The notes: generated from the letters alone by a model not told the origin. Counted from the first letter of the stretch, positions 8,680-17,271 are shown. The stretch is 64,000 nucleotides of DNA from Pseudoalteromonas sp049257235 (GCF_049257235.1 NZ_JBMMUF010000004.1:186001-250000); one strand, 5' to 3'. Numbers and translations are program-made.

Positions 8680-9759
8680 ATGAATAAGAAAATTTTTGTA
8701 ACGGGTGGTGCAGGTTTTATTGGTTCTGCACTGGTTCGTTTTTTAATTAATGAAACTGATAATCAAGTTATTAATATAGATAAACTGACTTATGCCGGCA
8801 ATCTTGAGTCGCTGGAGAGCATTGCTCAAAACGAGCGCTATAGCTTTGAGCAAGCGGATATTGTGGATAAAGATGCTATGCGAAGTTTATTTACCAAATA
8901 TCAACCTGATTATGTAATGCATCTAGCTGCAGAGAGTCATGTAGATAGATCAATAGATGGTCCTGGTGAGTTTATTCAAACTAACGTGGTTGGCACCTTC
9001 TCGTTACTTGAGGCAGCACGCGAGTATTACAAAGAGTTACCGGAAGAAAAACGCTCAGGTTTTAGATTTCACCACATCTCAACTGATGAAGTGTATGGTG
9101 ACCTAGGCGAAACTGGTTTATTCACCGAAGAAACATCATATGAGCCTAGTTCACCGTATTCAGCCTCTAAAGCGGCCAGCGATCACCTCGTTAGAGCTTG
9201 GTATCGTACATATGGTTTGCCTGTGGTTGTTACTAACTGTTCAAATAACTATGGACCATACCATTTCCCTGAAAAGTTAATTCCTTTAATGATTTTAAAT
9301 GCATTAGAGGGGAAGCCGTTACCTGTCTATGGTGATGGGAAGCAAATACGCGATTGGTTGTTTGTTGAAGATCATGCGCGAGCTTTATATAAGGTTGTTA
9401 CAGAAGGTCAGGTTGGTGAAACCTACAATATTGGCGGTTTTAATGAAAAGCAAAATATTGAAGTGGTTCAAACTATTTGCGCTCTTCTTGAAGAACTAGC
9501 ATCTGATAATGCATTGGCAAAGTCATCTGGCGGTGATGGGTTTGAGAGTCTAGTAACCTATGTGGCGGACAGGCCTGGGCATGATGTTCGTTATGCAATA
9601 GATGCAACCAAGATAGAACGCGAATTAGGTTGGCGGCCTGTTGAAACTTTCGAAACCGGTATAAGAAAGACCATTGAGTGGTATTTAGAAAACAGTGTTT
9701 GGTGCCAACATGTTCAAGATGGTAGTTATATGCGAGAGCGACTAGGCTCAGATTCTTAG
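8680..9759 (+). CDS. rfbB: dTDP-glucose 4,6-dehydratase (RmlB)
   Basis: 359 residues, an extended SDR enzyme that converts dTDP-glucose to the 4-keto-6-deoxy sugar using bound NAD. The NAD motif GGAGFIG is at 9-15. HLAAESHVDRSIDGP, the STDEVYGD stretch and YSASKA with the catalytic Tyr-Lys pair are all present, together with NCSNNYGPYHFPEKLIP, diagnostic for this dehydratase. The gene lies three bases after rfbC. A terminator-like hairpin follows within ten bases of the stop and separates it from rfbD. Confidence 0.96.
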   Translation: MNKKIFVTGGAGFIGSALVRFLINETDNQVINIDKLTYAGNLESLESIAQNERYSFEQADIVDKDAMRSLFTKYQPDYVMHLAAESHVDRSIDGPGEFIQTNVVGTFSLLEAAREYYKELPEEKRSGFRFHHISTDEVYGDLGETGLFTEETSYEPSSPYSASKAASDHLVRAWYRTYGLPVVVTNCSNNYGPYHFPEKLIPLMILNALEGKPLPVYGDGKQIRDWLFVEDHARALYKVVTEGQVGETYNIGGFNEKQNIEVVQTICALLEELASDNALAKSSGGDGFESLVTYVADRPGHDVRYAIDATKIERELGWRPVETFETGIRKTIEWYLENSVWCQHVQDGSYMRERLGSDS

Positions 9760-9764
9760 TATAC

Positions 9765-9791
9765 AAGCGGTGACTCCACCGCTTTATTTTT
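9765..9791 (+). terminator. Terminator-like hairpin inside the rfb operon
   Basis: AAGCGGTG pairs with CACCGCTT around an ACTC loop, followed by TTATTTT. It lies between rfbB and rfbD, ten bases before the rfbD start, so it may act as a partial terminator or attenuator that lowers rfbD expression, or it may be a processing signal. Confidence 0.65.
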
Positions 9792-9800
9792 AGGTGTTTT

Positions 9801-10646
9801 ATGATAGTTGTTATCGGTAAATCTGGCCAGTTAGCACAAGAATTAAAGGCTACGGGTACTCATAGGGAGGTTACATTTCTAGGAAGGGAGGATATAGACC
9901 TTTTTGATAGAGATAAATTATTTGGCACGCTTAGTGAGTATAAGCCCCAAATTATTATTAATGCTTCGGCATACACCGCTGTAGATAAAGCTGAATCTGA
10001 TGAGGCTGCCGCTTTCAAACTAAATTGTGAAGCTGTAGAGTCACTAGCTCAATATTGCTCTTTGTATGAATGCAGATTGGTTCATGTTTCTACTGACTTC
10101 GTATTTGATGGAAGTAAAAATCAACCATATGAAGTTGACGACAATACTAACCCATTAGGTGTTTACGGTGCATCGAAGCTTGCGGGTGATGAGGCTATTC
10201 AAGAAGTGATGCAAAATGGTTATGCCATTATTCGAACCTCTTGGTTATATTCTTGCTTCGGAGCCAATTTCGTGAAAACCATGATTAAATTGATGAATGA
10301 ACGTAGTGACTTAGGTATCGTCTCCGATCAAATTGGCTGTCCTACTTATGCCCGAGGCCTTGCCGAATTTATATGGCAGTTAGTGGACAGTAAAGAATTT
10401 AATGGAATTTATCATTGGTCTGATTTGGGGGTTGCTAGCTGGTATGATTTTGCTGTCGAAATATATAGGCAAGGTAAAGAGTTGGGCATTATTAGAAACA
10501 CTGTGACGCTAAACGCAATAACAACGAATGACTATCCAACGCCCGCAAAGCGTCCGAAATATAGTCTGCTGAAAGCAGACAGTAGAAGCCGTACTCAATG
10601 GCAAGACAATTTGCACGACATGATGGTGAATATAGAAAGAAATTAG
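9801..10646 (+). CDS. rfbD: dTDP-4-dehydrorhamnose reductase (RmlD)
   Basis: 281 residues. It reduces dTDP-4-keto-L-rhamnose to dTDP-L-rhamnose with NAD(P)H, the last step of the pathway. The cofactor motif GKSGQLAQEL begins at residue 6. NASAYTAVDKAE, HVSTDFVFDG and YGASKLAGDEA (Tyr and Lys of the active site) are typical; DQIGCPTYA is the substrate-side motif. It is separated from rfbB by a hairpin and a weak ribosome site (TAGGTG). It is the last gene before a fresh promoter in front of wecA. Confidence 0.95.
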   Translation: MIVVIGKSGQLAQELKATGTHREVTFLGREDIDLFDRDKLFGTLSEYKPQIIINASAYTAVDKAESDEAAAFKLNCEAVESLAQYCSLYECRLVHVSTDFVFDGSKNQPYEVDDNTNPLGVYGASKLAGDEAIQEVMQNGYAIIRTSWLYSCFGANFVKTMIKLMNERSDLGIVSDQIGCPTYARGLAEFIWQLVDSKEFNGIYHWSDLGVASWYDFAVEIYRQGKELGIIRNTVTLNAITTNDYPTPAKRPKYSLLKADSRSRTQWQDNLHDMMVNIERN

Positions 10647-10686
10647 TATCGGTAACAAAAAGTTATAAATTATTTGGCAAGATAAA

Positions 10687-10715
10687 TTACTAACACTTGT
10701 ATCAAGTGTTATAAT
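10687..10715 (+). promoter_or_regulatory. Candidate sigma-70 promoter for wecA with a palindrome in the spacer
   Basis: A perfect -10 box TATAAT (10710-10715) is preceded at a 17-base spacing by TTACTA (10687-10692), a weak -35 box. The spacer contains the perfect palindrome AACACTTG-tat-CAAGTGTT (10692-10710), which could be a repressor operator or a small hairpin. The wecA start lies 58 bases downstream of the -10 box. Confidence 0.5.
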
Positions 10716-10773
10716 TTTCGCTACGATTGGATTTCATCTCTCAAGGATATGAGGGAAGCATGGAGAAATAAGT

Positions 10774-11859
10774 GTGGAGTTTCTAGTAGCTCTTCTTACA
10801 ACACTCATAGCAATACCCATTTTAAAACCCCTTGCAGTAAAAGTTGGCTTAGTAGATGTCCCCAATGCGCGAAAGCATCATGATGGGGCGGTGCCCCTTA
10901 TTGGTGGTATTGCGATATTTTTAGGCACTTTGAGTGCCACGTTAATAGCTTTCCCCACAGATGCAACGGTGAGGTTATTTTTACTCTCTGCTGCGTTGAT
11001 TGTATTTTTGGGAATGCTCGATGACAAAGAAGATTTGCCTGTAAGGACTCGAATCGTAGCTCAAATTCTTATTGGTGGTATTTTGGTGTATGGTGCCGGC
11101 CACTATATTCATGACTTAGGGAACCTACTATTTTTAGGTGATGTAGACCTAGGTGTGTTTGGTACTTTCTTTACTATTGTCGCGGTAATAGCCGCCATTA
11201 ACGCATTCAATATGACCGATGGGATTGATGGTTTAGCAGGATCTTTGGCACTAAATAGCTTCACAGCTATTGCGGTTCTTTTTTACTTAAGTGGTAATAC
11301 TAATCAGGCGATGTTACCTGTAATTATCGCATTTTCAGTCGTACCATTTTTGCTGTTTAACCTCTCTTTGCTACCGGGCAAGGCTCGTAAAATATTTATG
11401 GGTGATGCAGGTTCGATGTTTATAGGCTTGAGTGTAATTTGGATGCTTACGTTAGGAACGCAAGGCGAGAACCCCTCATTTAGGCCTGTAACGGCTTTAT
11501 GGCTTATCGCCATTCCACTTATGGATATGGTTGCTATTGTATTTAGACGTTTAAAGAAAGGTCAGTCACCATTCAAGCCGGATAGAGATCATTTGCACCA
11601 TATTTTTATGCGAGCGGGTATGACGCCTAAAGGTGCACTCGCCATTATTAGCATAATTTCAATTGTGCTAGCTGCGGTTGGTGTAGTTTGCGATTACTAC
11701 CAAGTATCTGAAAGCGTTATGTTCTGTGCATTTTTGGTATTGTTTGTTGTGTACAACTATTCCATGATGCATGTTTGGAAGCTCTTAAAGTTTGTGAGAG
11801 TTATCCAAAGGCGAAACCGTATTCGGCGCCTTCGTAATATTAGACGCATTCGCTCCTAA
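10774..11859 (+). CDS. wecA: Undecaprenyl-phosphate N-acetylglucosaminyl-1-phosphate transferase (WecA type)
   Basis: 361 residues with about eleven membrane spans. It transfers a GlcNAc- or related HexNAc-1-phosphate to undecaprenyl phosphate, starting O-antigen assembly on the cytoplasmic face of the membrane. Signatures are GMLDDKEDLPVR (D83-D84), NAFNMTDGIDGLAG, FMGDAGSMFIG and HLHHIFMRAG, the His-rich loop of polyprenol-phosphate HexNAc transferases. The C terminus is a run of Arg and Lys residues, also usual for WecA. The start is GTG 10774. Its placement at the distal end of the cluster fits a Wzy-dependent system. Confidence 0.88.
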   Translation: MEFLVALLTTLIAIPILKPLAVKVGLVDVPNARKHHDGAVPLIGGIAIFLGTLSATLIAFPTDATVRLFLLSAALIVFLGMLDDKEDLPVRTRIVAQILIGGILVYGAGHYIHDLGNLLFLGDVDLGVFGTFFTIVAVIAAINAFNMTDGIDGLAGSLALNSFTAIAVLFYLSGNTNQAMLPVIIAFSVVPFLLFNLSLLPGKARKIFMGDAGSMFIGLSVIWMLTLGTQGENPSFRPVTALWLIAIPLMDMVAIVFRRLKKGQSPFKPDRDHLHHIFMRAGMTPKGALAIISIISIVLAAVGVVCDYYQVSESVMFCAFLVLFVVYNYSMMHVWKLLKFVRVIQRRNRIRRLRNIRRIRS

Positions 11860-11950
11860 GTTATTCCCTTTAGATATAGCTTTATGTAGAAATCTTAGTA
11901 ACTAGTTTGTATGCTGGTTATTAAGGTTTCTCAAAGAGTTATAAAATTAC

Positions 11951-12826
11951 ATGAAAGCTGTTATCCCTGTTGCCGGCCTCGGCACGCGCATGTTACCTGC
12001 CACCAAAGCTATCCCCAAAGAAATGCTCCCACTTGTTGATAAACCGCTCATTCAATACATAGTGAATGAATGTGTAAATGCAGGGATCAAAGAAATTATC
12101 TTGGTGACTCACTCCTCCAAAAATTCTGTAGAAAATCACTTCGATACCAGCTTTGAGCTGGAAGTAACGCTAGAGAAGCGTGTTAAACGTCAATTGCTTG
12201 ATGAAGTTCGCTCTATTTGCCCAGATGATGTTACTATTATAGGTATTCGTCAGGGTGAAGCTAAAGGCTTAGGACACGCAATTTTATGTGCTCAGCCAAT
12301 TGTGGGCGATAACCCATTTGTGGTGGTGCTTCCCGATGTAATTCTTGATGAATACAGTGCGGATCAAACCCAAGAGAATTTGGCTGCTATGCTGAAACGT
12401 TTTGAACAAACCCAAGCAAGCCAGATCATGCTTGAGGCTGTGGCGAAAGAAGACGTAAACAAATACGGTATTGCCGACATTAATGGCGAGCAAATCGAGC
12501 CAGGGCAAAGTGCGGTGATCAAATCTATGGTTGAAAAGCCTAAGGTTGAAGACGCGCCTTCTAATTTAGCTGTGGTTGGTCGCTATGTGCTCTCACATAA
12601 TATCTGGCCCCTGTTACGTAAAACGCCAGTGGGGTCGGGTGGCGAAATTCAATTAACAGATGCAATTGATATGTTGATTGAGCAAGAGCCGGTTGAGGCA
12701 TTTCGCATGAGTGGGTTGTCGCACGATTGCGGTGACAAGATGGGCTATGTGAAGGCTTTCGTTCGTTATGCACAAAAACACGCAGAGTTAGGTGAAGCAC
12801 TTACCAAACACATTAAAAGCTTGTAA
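11951..12826 (+). CDS. galU: UTP-glucose-1-phosphate uridylyltransferase
   Basis: 291 residues. It forms UDP-glucose from UTP and glucose-1-phosphate. The N terminus carries VAGLGTRMLPATKAIPKEM (residues 7-25), the nucleotidyltransferase signature. VVLPDVILDE supplies the metal-binding Asp and MVEKPK is the conserved sugar-phosphate loop. It is followed after 14 bases by galE, so the two provide UDP-glucose and UDP-galactose for surface polysaccharides. Confidence 0.95.
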   Translation: MKAVIPVAGLGTRMLPATKAIPKEMLPLVDKPLIQYIVNECVNAGIKEIILVTHSSKNSVENHFDTSFELEVTLEKRVKRQLLDEVRSICPDDVTIIGIRQGEAKGLGHAILCAQPIVGDNPFVVVLPDVILDEYSADQTQENLAAMLKRFEQTQASQIMLEAVAKEDVNKYGIADINGEQIEPGQSAVIKSMVEKPKVEDAPSNLAVVGRYVLSHNIWPLLRKTPVGSGGEIQLTDAIDMLIEQEPVEAFRMSGLSHDCGDKMGYVKAFVRYAQKHAELGEALTKHIKSL

Positions 12827-12840
12827 TACAAGGTAGTAGT

Positions 12841-13857
12841 ATGGCTGTTTTAGTAACCGGCGGCGCCGGATATATTGGTTCTCACACGGTATTAGAGTTA
12901 CTTAATCAGGGCTCTGAGGTGGTTGTGTTTGATAACCTCAGTAATGCATCAAGTGAGTCTTTGCAACGAGTTAAGACGCTAACGGGTAAGTCGGTCACCT
13001 TCATCAAAGATGACATTCGCGATAAAGCCGCGCTTGATAAAGTATTCCATGAGTTTGATATCACCAGTGTGGTTCACTTTGCAGGCCTTAAGGCGGTGGG
13101 TGAGTCGGTTGCAAAGCCTGTAATGTATTATCAAAACAACGTGCAAGGATCACTCACTTTGATTGATGCGATGCGCGACGCCGGAGTGTTCTCATTGGTG
13201 TTTAGCTCGTCTGCGACCGTGTATGGCGATCCTCAGTATTTGCCTATTGACGAACAAGCCCCTGTGGGAGGCACGACTAATCCGTATGGCACCTCTAAAT
13301 TGATGGTTGAACAAATCTTGCAAGACGTTGCTCAATCAGACCCGCGTTGGCGCTTTGCTATTTTACGCTATTTCAATCCTGTTGGCGCTCATCACAGTGG
13401 TCAAATTGGCGAAGATCCCAACGGCATTCCAAACAACTTACTCCCTTATATTTCACAAGTTGCGGTAGGTAAGCTAGAGCAACTCGGTGTATTTGGCGAT
13501 GATTACAACACCAAAGACGGCACCGGAGTGCGAGACTATATTCATGTAGTTGATTTAGCATTAGGGCACCTCAAGGCACTCGCGCGGTTAGAGCAACATG
13601 CAGGTGTGCACATATATAACCTGGGCACTGGTAATGGTTATTCTGTATTAGAGATGGTGCATGCGTTCGAGCAGGCATCGGGAAAACAAGTGCCCTATAA
13701 AGTAGGCCCGCGCCGTGATGGTGACATCGCGTCATGTTATGCCAGTCCACAAAAAGCGCTGGACGAGCTCGGCTGGAAGGCCGAACGTGGCCTTGAAGAT
13801 ATGATGAGCGACGCGTGGCGTTGGCAAAGCCAGAATCCCAATGGGTATAGCCAGTAA
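12841..13857 (+). CDS. galE: UDP-glucose 4-epimerase
   Basis: 338 residues, the typical length. It interconverts UDP-glucose and UDP-galactose with tightly bound NAD. GGAGYIGSH starts at residue 7; FSSSATVYG and NPYGTSK give the Ser-Tyr-Lys catalytic set; RYFNPVGAH and GTGVRDYIHVVDLA are diagnostic for GalE. It is the last gene of the polysaccharide region, immediately followed by a strong terminator. Confidence 0.96.
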   Translation: MAVLVTGGAGYIGSHTVLELLNQGSEVVVFDNLSNASSESLQRVKTLTGKSVTFIKDDIRDKAALDKVFHEFDITSVVHFAGLKAVGESVAKPVMYYQNNVQGSLTLIDAMRDAGVFSLVFSSSATVYGDPQYLPIDEQAPVGGTTNPYGTSKLMVEQILQDVAQSDPRWRFAILRYFNPVGAHHSGQIGEDPNGIPNNLLPYISQVAVGKLEQLGVFGDDYNTKDGTGVRDYIHVVDLALGHLKALARLEQHAGVHIYNLGTGNGYSVLEMVHAFEQASGKQVPYKVGPRRDGDIASCYASPQKALDELGWKAERGLEDMMSDAWRWQSQNPNGYSQ

Positions 13858-13865
13858 GGTAAAAT

Positions 13866-13887
13866 GGAGCTGCTTAGCTCCTTTTTT
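13866..13887 (+). terminator. Rho-independent terminator after galE
   Basis: GGAGCT-gctt-AGCTCC is followed directly by TTTTTT, nine bases after the galE stop. It closes the galU-galE transcription unit. Confidence 0.85.
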
Positions 13888-13910
13888 CAGGCTAAATCTC
13901 ATCAAAGTCA

Positions 13911-13935
13911 TGGTGTTAATTTTGGGGGAAGATCA
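13911..13935 (+). repeat. Degenerate IS3-type terminal sequence, copy 1
   Basis: Twenty-five bases of the form TGGTGTTAAT...GGGGG...GATCA. They align without gaps to two copies at 17947-17971 and 17998-18022. The G-run followed by GGTCA-like ends is usual for IS3-family inverted repeats. It marks the left edge of the scar zone. Confidence 0.5.
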
Positions 13936-13958
13936 GTTTGATATCAAAGGTAAGGTAA

Positions 13959-14084
13959 CCGAAGTACCATAGTTATGGCGGTTGGATTGCAACGAAGAAA
14001 CGAACAAATGAAAGTTTAAGAAACCTGACTCCGGAAGGTTATCGAAAAAAGCAGGAAAACTCTAATTTTGAACTGCGTCACTAA
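13959..14084 (+). pseudogene. Possible 3' remnant of a transposase
   Basis: A short frame ending at a TAA reads PKYHSYGGWIATKKR..., then SLRNLTPEGYRKKQE and FELRH. The motif LTPEGYRKK resembles the last 20-30 residues of IS3-family OrfB transposases (usually LTPxEFR). No start and no catalytic residues are present. The rest of 13888-14186 shows no coding capacity, so this stretch is best read as an old insertion scar. Confidence 0.35.
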
Positions 14085-14186
14085 TGGGTAAGTGAGCAGT
14101 TCCTGTAAAACATAGAAACACTCTGTTCAGTGGGCATAGTTCAAGCCCAGCTAATAACGCCTACAGAGTATTTAAATAAGTCACGG

Positions 14187-14918
14187 TTAAAATTTTATGT
14201 GTTTGTGATAGTCGGTCTTTACATTGATTATTTTAAAACCTAAATTTTGATATAAAGACAAAACGCCTTTATTGGCCGCGGAAATCGTCGTGGATATTTT
14301 TGAGTGGCCCTTGTCTTTGAAGTATTGGATGACGCTTCCCCAAAAGAAAGGAGAGTTTAGCTCATAACCCTTTTTACTCCCCCCTAAAATAAGCTCTATG
14401 TGAGTGTCGTTTGTTGTCTTAAAGATCATAAATGATAAAATGTCATTTGAGTTTGATCTATTTACTAGACACGTAACGTCTTGATTTGCTAAATCCCTAA
14501 TCCATTGAACGATCCTCGCATTTGCAAGATCATTCGGAATAAAGGGATCTTCATGAAATCTGGAATAATCGAATGTATTTTGGCAAATATTTGCTAATGT
14601 TGAATAATCGTTTTTATCTAAAGTAGATATAGATAGTTTTCTTCTGGAGTAAATGTATGGAAGAGTATAACTTTCCAAATTTTTTAATGTAACGTTTAAG
14701 CTCGTCTCACAAATAAAATACCCTGATTTTATCAATATCTCTTTTATTTTTAAATTATTGGATGGAAATCGACCGTAAATGAGTTCGGCCTCACAAAAAT
14801 CATTTTTTGTGAGGCTCTGGACGCAGAGCTTTTCGTTGGTAATGTCTATAGCTTGAATTTCAAAAGTCTTTACTTTAAGGGCGCTTTCATCCCAAGGGGT
14901 ATATCTGCCTGTAATCAT
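14187..14918 (-). CDS. GNAT-family acyltransferase of the ACP cassette
   Basis: 243 residues from ATG 14918, which has AAGGGAG seven bases upstream; a longer frame from 14948 would overlap the SDR gene and lacks such a site. The C-terminal third has GNAT features: ILSFMIF strand, the region around LGGSKKGYEL where the acyl-donor loop would lie, and ANKGVLSLYQNLGFKIINV, the usual final helix and strand. The N-terminal half resembles the extra domain of WecD-like amino-sugar acetyltransferases. As the last gene of an ACP-adenylase-SDR operon, it probably transfers the ACP-bound acyl group to an amine, perhaps of a nucleotide sugar. The acceptor is inference. Confidence 0.65.
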   Translation of the reverse strand: MITGRYTPWDESALKVKTFEIQAIDITNEKLCVQSLTKNDFCEAELIYGRFPSNNLKIKEILIKSGYFICETSLNVTLKNLESYTLPYIYSRRKLSISTLDKNDYSTLANICQNTFDYSRFHEDPFIPNDLANARIVQWIRDLANQDVTCLVNRSNSNDILSFMIFKTTNDTHIELILGGSKKGYELNSPFFWGSVIQYFKDKGHSKISTTISAANKGVLSLYQNLGFKIINVKTDYHKHIKF

Positions 14919-14928
14919 AAATTCTCCC

Positions 14929-15651
14929 TTAGGCTGTGCTGCCTGCATCTACGGTAAATGTTGCTCCTGTAATACCTGAAGCATCTTCTGACAGTAGAAA
15001 CAGCGCCATGCTAGCAGCATCACTAACATTAGCAAGTCTGCCCAAACAGCTGCGCCTTTTTATCTTCTCAAGCTTGTCACCTTTCAAGCCATCGGTCATG
15101 TTGGTTTCCATGTAACCAGGAGCTAGCGTATTCACAGTTATTTGTGATTTACCAAGTTCTCGAGCTAATGATTTAGTAAAGCCGCCTAAAGCAGATTTTG
15201 TTGCGCCATACACGCTAAGGCCATTGTAGCCCGTTGAACCTATAATTGATCCAACATTTATAATACGACCCTTCCGATTGAGAAGCATAGACCTAGAAAC
15301 ATATTTGGTCAGTAAGATTGGCGCTTCTATATTTATTGCCAACAAAGATGTGATATCAGATTCATGCATAGTTGCTAGTACGCCGTCATGTCCTATCGCT
15401 GCATTATTGATAAGCCCATAAATACGGCCATGTTCTTTAGTGATTTTCTTAACTAATAATGAAATTTCTTTAACTTCAGCAAAATCAAATTGGTAAAAGA
15501 AGACACTCTGCGGGTAATCAGATTTTAATTGATTGTACTCGTCAGTATAAGTGCGACTTATTCCAATCACTTTATAACCAGCTGCAGCAAGCATCTTTGA
15601 TGTCTCGAGCCCAAGTCCCTTCGCACAGCCTGTGACTATTATGTTTTTCAT
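14929..15651 (-). CDS. FabG-like SDR reductase (3-oxoacyl-ACP reductase type)
   Basis: 240 residues. The NADP motif TGCAKGLG is at 7-14, NNAAIGHDG follows the fourth strand, a Ser lies in IINVGSIIGSTG, and YGATKSALGG holds the catalytic Tyr and Lys. The C-terminal part (VNTLAPGYMETNMT) is typical of FabG enzymes. In this setting it would reduce a 3-ketoacyl group on the neighbouring carrier protein to the 3-hydroxyacyl form. The start overlaps the end of the adenylating enzyme gene by one base. It is distinct from a housekeeping fabG, which would sit among fatty-acid genes. Confidence 0.8.
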   Translation of the reverse strand: MKNIIVTGCAKGLGLETSKMLAAAGYKVIGISRTYTDEYNQLKSDYPQSVFFYQFDFAEVKEISLLVKKITKEHGRIYGLINNAAIGHDGVLATMHESDITSLLAINIEAPILLTKYVSRSMLLNRKGRIINVGSIIGSTGYNGLSVYGATKSALGGFTKSLARELGKSQITVNTLAPGYMETNMTDGLKGDKLEKIKRRSCLGRLANVSDAASMALFLLSEDASGITGATFTVDAGSTA

Positions 15652-17006
15652 TAATATCTTACCTTCTTACCAGTAGCACTAACAGGTATTGAATCTACAA
15701 CTTTTAATAGTGCAGGAACCTCAAACCCTTCTAATTGCTCTCGACAAAATGACAAAACATTTCGTTTAACATCATTTTGGCTAAGGCTTTTCGCAGATTC
15801 TTCAAGAACAACTTCGCAAGCTACGAGAGAACCCAAAACGGGGTTTGATTTCGCGTAAACTTTAGACATCACAACATAATGGTGTTGCTCTAAAATAGAC
15901 TCGATTTTCTCAGGCATAACTTTATTGCCACCGACATTAATTGCACCACTTTCTCTTCCTAGGAAAATAACTCTATCTTTTAAAACTTTGACCATATCTC
16001 CACTATCAATAAACTCTTGTTCATCAACATTTAACTCTCCCTTTAAAAACTTTGTGCATCCATTAGCGCTTTTTATCCACAGATTTCCGTTAACAATTTT
16101 AAGTTGGCATGCTAAGTTTGAGTTTTTGGATAAAAAGGAAATTGGGAAACCTTCTTTCTTATCTTTAACTACAAAGCCTACGCCTGCTTCTGTAGAAGCG
16201 TATATATGAGAAATTGCTGCTGAGGGATATCTTTGACTCAATGCAGAAAGTACACTCTGGTTACTAATCTCTCCTCCTAGAGTGATCTGATGTAATTTAA
16301 GTGCCCGGTGATTTGGCTCCATTAACAACTTACGCCAGAACGATGGCGTTCCGGATAATGCGTTGACATGTTCTCTCGAGAACAGATAAATTAAATCGCT
16401 CATTGACGCGTTATTGGATGGAATAGCTAAGGTCGAACCTGACGAAATAACTTGGAGATAAACTTGTAAGCCAGCGAATCTGTTGATGTCGTAAGTCAAT
16501 CCCCATGTAAAGTCTTTTCCACGACTTACATCAGTTTTTGTCTTTGCAAGAAGAGAGTTTAGCGTGTAGCTTACCAACTTTGGGACGCCAGTTGTTCCTG
16601 AAGTTGAGAGTATGTACCCTGGTGAATCATCTTTTTCTTGTTTTTTATGTGTTAAAAGTTTTCTGACCCTACTTACCTTAGCATCGGAAAGATATATAAC
16701 GTAGTCTATTTCAGCAGTTTGAAGAAAATATTCAAAATGCTCTCCTGCATCTTGGGGTAATAGAAATAACTTGTTTGATAGGTTATCTATTGCAGGGAGG
16801 TATATAGCCAAAGATTCACGGTCGGTAGAAATCACAGCACAGTTCTGCTGTTCTAAATATGGGTACTCAGAACTAAAACTATCGCTTAGTGCGACAATGT
16901 CCTTGTATTTATATCTTAAGTCTTTTGTTACTAAAAAAGCTCTTTCTTGGGGGATTCGCTTCACTGCCTCAATCAGGCTGCTTGGCTCATGACGAATACT
17001 TTTCAT
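15651..17006 (-). CDS. AMP-forming acyl-adenylating enzyme (acyl-ACP ligase type)
   Basis: 451 residues of the ANL superfamily, slightly short for the family. Core motifs are present: STSGTTGVPK at 134-143 (the phosphate loop), IYASTEAGVGF (motif A5), DSGDMVKV (A7), GRESGAINVGGNKV (A8) and ATGKKVRY at the extreme C terminus with the A10 lysine near 447. It should activate a carboxylic acid as the adenylate and pass it to a thiol. The adjacent ACP, whose gene overlaps its start by 20 bases, is the likely acceptor. Substrate specificity cannot be read. No ketosynthase is visible, so the acyl unit is probably loaded ready-made. Confidence 0.78.
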   Translation of the reverse strand: MKSIRHEPSSLIEAVKRIPQERAFLVTKDLRYKYKDIVALSDSFSSEYPYLEQQNCAVISTDRESLAIYLPAIDNLSNKLFLLPQDAGEHFEYFLQTAEIDYVIYLSDAKVSRVRKLLTHKKQEKDDSPGYILSTSGTTGVPKLVSYTLNSLLAKTKTDVSRGKDFTWGLTYDINRFAGLQVYLQVISSGSTLAIPSNNASMSDLIYLFSREHVNALSGTPSFWRKLLMEPNHRALKLHQITLGGEISNQSVLSALSQRYPSAAISHIYASTEAGVGFVVKDKKEGFPISFLSKNSNLACQLKIVNGNLWIKSANGCTKFLKGELNVDEQEFIDSGDMVKVLKDRVIFLGRESGAINVGGNKVMPEKIESILEQHHYVVMSKVYAKSNPVLGSLVACEVVLEESAKSLSQNDVKRNVLSFCREQLEGFEVPALLKVVDSIPVSATGKKVRY

Positions 17007-17271
17007 AGATAGCTACAAATTCGCCAAAAGTAGTAGGGTAAACTGCATCTTCCATTTGTTGGAAAGGGTCGAAGTCCAGTTCTTCTTCAAGTAAAGCAAC
17101 AAGAATAGCAAATCCTAAAGAATCTAATCCACTCTCCAATAGAATTTGGTCTTCACTGATGTTATCAAATTGAATATCAGCGTCAGTTTGCTCAAGAGCC
17201 TCATTAAATTTTTCTAAAATAATTTGTTTCAAAGTACGCCTCTCCATGATTGTAGCGTTGTCATTAACCAT
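16987..17271 (-). CDS. Stand-alone acyl carrier protein
   Basis: 94 residues, acidic, with ESGLDSLGFAILVALLEE in the middle; S51 of DSLG is the expected 4'-phosphopantetheine attachment site. Length and helix pattern fit a discrete ACP. It is the first gene of a four-gene minus-strand operon (ACP, adenylase, SDR, GNAT). The region upstream (17272-17306) is only 35 bases before the transposase relic, with TACAAT as a possible -10 box on the minus strand. It is clearly not the housekeeping acpP, which differs in sequence and context. Confidence 0.85.
   Translation of the reverse strand: MVNDNATIMERRTLKQIILEKFNEALEQTDADIQFDNISEDQILLESGLDSLGFAILVALLEEELDFDPFQQMEDAVYPTTFGEFVAIYEKYSS

Noticed and set aside
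1..13857. Prophage or plasmid origin for the AT-rich start
   Set aside because: All genes belong to polysaccharide synthesis; no phage structural, replication or integrase genes are present. Low GC is usual for O-antigen loci.
14106..14180. Possible integron attC-like site (CTCTGTT...AACGCCTACAGAG)
   Set aside because: The arms CTCTGT/ACAGAG pair, but neither the GTTRRRY nor the RYYYAAC core sites are present in the right place, and no integrase gene or cassette array is near.
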